Source: Clostridiales bacterium (GTDB taxonomy: Bacteria > Bacillota > Clostridia > Oscillospirales > Acutalibacteraceae). From it: DNA of 64,000 nucleotides. The translations under genes and the position numbers were made by a program. The first letter of the stretch is position 1. Each line of letters opens with the position of its first letter. The stretch covers positions 1 to 64,000 of the forward strand of contig JAGZMM010000001.1 of NCBI GenBank assembly GCA_018364155.1. The letters are read 5' to 3'. Positions 60,955 to 64,000 of this stretch are shown here, piece after piece. Under the pieces are notes generated by a model, which was not told the DNA's origin, searched no databases, and worked only from the letters and a program-made list of their open reading frames with translations.

Positions 60955-61482
60955 ATGAAAAAGGTGACAGGCCTGCTTCTGGCAGTCGTACTGCTGCTGA
61001 CCGGCTGCGGCGGCCAGGGAGGAGGGGGCACGGCCCCGTCTCAGCCCGATACTCTTTCGAACCAGTTTTCCTGCGTGGCGGACATTCATTATAACGAAAT
61101 GGACATCAAGGCCAATGTGGTCAGCCCATCGCCGGGGCTTTACACCATTGAGGTGCTGGAACCGGCGAGCCTTAAGGGACTGAAAGTGGAATGGACCGGC
61201 CAGCAGATCCAGCTGGGGTATCTGGGGCTCTCAGTGGGGATTGACCCGGCTACCCTTCCGGACTCGTTGTTTGGCAGCATTCTCATCGACGTGTTCAACA
61301 AAGCCGCAGCGAAGGACGGCATGTCCATCGAGGCTGGGGAAAACGAGCTGATTCTGCACGGTAAAACCGACACCGGCGACTTTACCGTTTCCATGGACCG
61401 GCAGACGGGAGCTTTAAAAAGCATTTCCGTTCCCTCGGCGGGGCTGGAGGCGCAGTTCAGCGAGTTTACAAAAGGCGGATAA
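60955..61482 (+). CDS. Putative lipoprotein of unknown function
   Basis: ATG 60955 with AGGGTGA ahead gives 175 residues; GTG 60943 or ATG 60946 are alternatives. It has a lipobox LLTGCGG (Cys about 17), a Gly/Pro linker and a beta-rich domain with YTIEVLEPASLKGLKVEW and TGDFTVSMDRQTGALKSI. Members with this outline are common next to nnr in Clostridia, in my recollection. No enzyme motif is present. Overlap or tight spacing with nnr suggests one operon. Confidence 0.7.
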   Translation: MKKVTGLLLAVVLLLTGCGGQGGGGTAPSQPDTLSNQFSCVADIHYNEMDIKANVVSPSPGLYTIEVLEPASLKGLKVEWTGQQIQLGYLGLSVGIDPATLPDSLFGSILIDVFNKAAAKDGMSIEAGENELILHGKTDTGDFTVSMDRQTGALKSISVPSAGLEAQFSEFTKGG

Positions 61483-61483
61483 C

Positions 61484-61525
61484 AAAAGGAAGAGCGGCAC
61501 CCTGCAGTGCCGCTCTTCCTTTTTG
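61484..61525 (+). terminator. Terminator after the nnr-lipoprotein pair
   Basis: AAAAGGAAGAGCGGCAC and GTGCCGCTCTTCCTTTT are perfect arms around a short loop, followed by further T. Confidence 0.88.
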
Positions 61526-61840
61526 CTGTACCCATGGTCGCGGGACAAAGCATGTGCTTGATCCCGGAGTTTAGGACGGTTTCGCATTCATAAAGCCACA
61601 AAAGTCCGCGCTGCGCCGTGTTCGGCGGCCCCTTTTTCTAGCGAGACCTTTGCACAAAGCAGGCCTTCCCAGAGAGCCGGTGAGCCGTGCCTCGTAGGAC
61701 GAAGAAGGGGATTTTTGTAAGGGGGTCTTGGCGCAAAATCCCGCGGCAGTCAGACGGCCGCCGCGGGATTTGATAGTTATACACACGTGGAACTTATCCA
61801 AACCTTCGGCAAAACCAAAGGCCTGCTTGATGATGGAACA
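61526..61840. other. Gap with terminator-like hairpins, no gene
   Basis: ATCCCGCGGC and GCCGCGGGAT (61737-61767) flank a loop that also pairs; on the minus strand this would end the symporter transcript. A smaller hairpin GCTTGATG/CATCAAGC lies at 61823-61846, next to the symporter stop. No reading frame is convincing. Confidence 0.5.
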
Positions 61841-63340
61841 TCAAGCGTCCTTGGCAGGCGTTTGCGCATAAAACTCGTCGTTGCGTGCGCCGCTCTTGAG
61901 CTGCATCTTGGAGGCCACAGCGCTGACCACAAAGCAGAGAATCAGCGAAATCACCATGGCCGCACAGGCGTAAATCGGTCCGTAAGGAGTGGTAAAGCCC
62001 GAAATGGCCACCGGTACAAAGGAAGTGAGGAAGCCACCCAGCATGCCCGCCCAGGCCCCGGCCTTATTGATGCCTTTCCAGTAGAGGGACACCGCGTAAG
62101 GCGCCAGGAAGGAGCCGGAGATGATTCCCCAGGAATAGGACATCATGTCGAGAATGGGGGTATCGGAATTGGCGATAAAGTAAGACAGGATGATGAACAG
62201 CAAACAGAACACCCGTGTAAAGGTAGCGGTGGTGTTTTCTCCCATGTTCTTGAGAATCTTGGATTTGACCAGATCCATGGACACCGTGGAGCTGGCGGTG
62301 ATGGTGATGCTCGACAGGGTGGAAACCGAGGCGGCGATGAGCAGCACGAGCACCACGCCCAACAGAATGTACGGCAGGCCCGCGTCGTTGAGCATGTTGG
62401 GGATGATGTAGTCCGCTCCTCCGGCCGGAAGGCCGTTTTCTCCGCCGGTAAAGGTAAACAGGTGGGAGAAAGCGCCGATGGCGTAGCCGCCGCCTGCCAC
62501 CAGTAGACAGAAGAAGGTGGAGATAATGACGCCGCGCTTAACCTCGTGGTCGTCCTTAATGGCATAATACTTGTGAATCATCTGCGGCAGGCCCCAGGTT
62601 CCAAAGCTGGTCATCAGCACCGTGGCCCACAGAGAAACGTAATCCATCGTGCCCATGGGATGCTCGGCCATGTACGCCTGCATGCGTTCAATGCCGGAGG
62701 CAAGGCCGCCCACCTGCTGGCAGCGGAATACCGCAAACAAAAGCGCCGCCACGCCGAACATCATGATGATGCCCTGGACAAAATCGGCCTTCAGCGTGGC
62801 CACATAGCCGCCCAAAATTACGATCAAAGCGGAGGCCACCGCAATGATGATCATGCAGATGGTATCGTCCACCCCCAGAAGCACTGAACAGACGCTGGTA
62901 AGCCCCTTGTAAACGGAAGCGGAGTAGGGGAGCAGGAAGATGAAAATGACCGCCACAGCAAACAGTTTCATCGACTGGCTTCCAAAGCGCTTTTCAAAAA
63001 GCTGTGGCATGGACTTGATATCGTGCTGCCTGGTGACCTTGCGGGTGCGTTTTGCCAGCACCAGCCATGCAAGCATAGCCCCGATGATAGCGTTGCCGAT
63101 GCCGGGGAGCACTGCCCAAAGACCGTATTTCCAGCCTGAGCCTCCTGCGTACCCTACGAACATGACCGCAGAGAAATAAGAGGTGCCGTAGGACAACGCG
63201 GAAATCCACGCCCCCGCGTTTCGTCCGCCCACCGTGAAGGTAGAAATGTCCCGGCTGTTGCGGGAGTTTAAAATGGCGATGACCAGCATAAACACCGCAT
63301 ACACCGCAATGACGACCCAGATGGTCATTTCCTTGCTCAA
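61841..63340 (-). CDS. Sodium:solute symporter (SSS) family transporter
   Basis: The 499-residue protein starts at TTG 63340 behind GAAGGAAGGG and has 13 predicted membrane segments. Its GGRNAGAWISALSYGTSYFSAV segment and the LLIAASVSTLSSITITASST helix, which lines the sodium site, are SSS features. Relatives include PutP, PanF and uncharacterised carboxylate or amino acid uptake systems. The substrate cannot be set; uptake would use the Na+ gradient that OadB-type pumps build. Confidence 0.88.
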   Translation of the reverse strand: MSKEMTIWVVIAVYAVFMLVIAILNSRNSRDISTFTVGGRNAGAWISALSYGTSYFSAVMFVGYAGGSGWKYGLWAVLPGIGNAIIGAMLAWLVLAKRTRKVTRQHDIKSMPQLFEKRFGSQSMKLFAVAVIFIFLLPYSASVYKGLTSVCSVLLGVDDTICMIIIAVASALIVILGGYVATLKADFVQGIIMMFGVAALLFAVFRCQQVGGLASGIERMQAYMAEHPMGTMDYVSLWATVLMTSFGTWGLPQMIHKYYAIKDDHEVKRGVIISTFFCLLVAGGGYAIGAFSHLFTFTGGENGLPAGGADYIIPNMLNDAGLPYILLGVVLVLLIAASVSTLSSITITASSTVSMDLVKSKILKNMGENTTATFTRVFCLLFIILSYFIANSDTPILDMMSYSWGIISGSFLAPYAVSLYWKGINKAGAWAGMLGGFLTSFVPVAISGFTTPYGPIYACAAMVISLILCFVVSAVASKMQLKSGARNDEFYAQTPAKDA

Positions 63341-63481
63341 GAGTAAACCCTTCCTTCTTCATTTTTTACCCCACAAGCACTTTAAAGCTTTAAAGCGTTT
63401 AACTGCTACTGGTATCATACTCGATTTTTTCGCCAAAAGCAAGCCCCAAGCTTCACTTTTTTCCGGTTTTCGGCAAAAAAA

Positions 63482-63510
63482 TTGAAAGGGGCGGCGCGAC
63501 GTGGTAGAAT
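63482..63510 (+). promoter_or_regulatory. SigA-type promoter for the GNAT gene at 63545
   Basis: TTGAAA (63482-63487), 17-base spacer, TAGAAT (63505-63510). Confidence 0.72.
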
Positions 63511-63544
63511 AAGAACCACTTACATTGGAAAAGAGGGGCCGACT

Positions 63545-64000
63545 ATGGATTTTCTTCTACGCCCATGGCAGGAAAGCGACATTGAGAGTGTGGCCAAACA
63601 CGCCGACAACAAAAAAATCGCAGACAATCTGCGCGACGCCTTTCCCCATCCTTACCGGTACGAGGACGCAGCGGCTTATGTGCGTTCTTGTCTGGACGCG
63701 CCCGAGGAGAAGCAGTGCGTGCGGGCCATTGAGGTGAACGGGGAAGCGGTGGGCAGCATCGGCGTCTTTGTGGGAGAGGACGTTTGCTGCAAAAGCGCGG
63801 AAATTGGGTATTGGCTTGCAGAGGAATACTGGGGCAACGGCATCATGAGCCGGGCCATCCGGCTTTTATGCGAAGAGGCTTTTGCACGCTACGACCTGGT
63901 GCGCATTTACGCCGAGCCTTTCGCGCACAATGTGGGCTCCAAGCGGGCGCTGGAAAAGGCCGGGTTCGAGCTGGAAGGGGTGCTGCACCGCAGCATCTAC
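63545..64000 (+). CDS. GNAT-family N-acetyltransferase, RimJ/RimL type (cut by right edge)
   Basis: ATG 63545 after GAGGGG opens a frame that stays open to the window end (152 codons). It reads FLLRPWQESDIESVAKHADN, EIGYWLAEEYWGNGIMSRAI and EPFAHNVGSKRALEKAGFEL, the acetyl-CoA and C-terminal blocks of RimJ/RimL-like acetyltransferases. Members acetylate N-terminal residues of ribosomal or other proteins, or small amines. Only the last 20-30 residues are missing. Confidence 0.88.
   Translation, partial: MDFLLRPWQESDIESVAKHADNKKIADNLRDAFPHPYRYEDAAAYVRSCLDAPEEKQCVRAIEVNGEAVGSIGVFVGEDVCCKSAEIGYWLAEEYWGNGIMSRAIRLLCEEAFARYDLVRIYAEPFAHNVGSKRALEKAGFELEGVLHRSIY

Overview
The window looks like the chromosome of a spore-forming, anaerobic, moderately GC-rich member of the Firmicutes, most likely class Clostridia, order Oscillospirales. 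Evidence for the phylum is the gene order tig-clpP-clpX-lon-ysxC and rplS-lepB-rbgA-rnhB-yraN, T-box leaders on tyrS, pheST and a trpB-type gene, strong AGGAGG ribosome sites and frequent TTG/GTG starts. Evidence for sporulation is a SpoIVFA/SpoIVFB-like pair, YunB and a PdaA-type deacetylase. Evidence for anaerobic metabolism is NfnAB-type flavin bifurcation and the beta and gamma subunits of a sodium-pumping decarboxylase. The exact genus cannot be told from the sequence alone.

Left end (1-6400) is accessory. A ParA ATPase and an AT-rich stretch end at a 3' half of a tRNA-Arg(CCU) gene (about 621-667), which I read as the right attachment site of an integrated element lying to the left. To its right come a LytTR response regulator and GHKL sensor kinase that overlap by 4 bases, then a wall-anchored GLUG-repeat surface protein preceded by short direct repeats that could be LytTR sites. 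A decayed Ada methyl-phosphotriester domain (6180-6353) sits just before an intact O6-methylguanine methyltransferase.

7400-15450 holds metabolism: GapN, decarboxylase subunits OadB/OadG, galactokinase and NfnAB. GapN makes NADPH, Nfn links NADH, NADPH and ferredoxin, and OadB/G export Na+, so this is a redox and Na+ energy segment. 15500-22900 has a START-like protein, an acetyltransferase, the SpoIVFA/B-like pair, the TIGR03960 radical SAM protein with its DUF2344 partner, a Gfo/Idh/MocA oxidoreductase and a lipoprotein. 23000-40430 is mostly housekeeping: L19, signal peptidase, RbgA, RNase HII, YraN, dipeptidase, threonine synthase, trigger factor, ClpP, ClpX, Lon, YsxC, LysA and T-box-controlled TyrS.

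40500-49150 holds a PdaA-like deacetylase, a giant secreted carbohydrate-active-looking protein with an internal duplication of about 340 residues whose reading frame runs through two terminators, an MFS exporter and YunB. 49367-57700 has LigA, a T-box-controlled trpB2, IreB and T-box-controlled pheST. 57800-64000 has two small membrane proteins of unknown role, the NAD(P)HX repair enzyme, a lipoprotein, a sodium:solute symporter and a GNAT acetyltransferase cut by the right edge.

No CRISPR array, complete tRNA, rRNA, transposase or integrase was seen. The most unusual items are the tRNA-fragment att scar, the regulator/surface-protein module beside it, the lost stop codon and duplication in the 41933 gene, the clpP promoter whose -10 lies in the loop of a palindrome, and the Ada relic.
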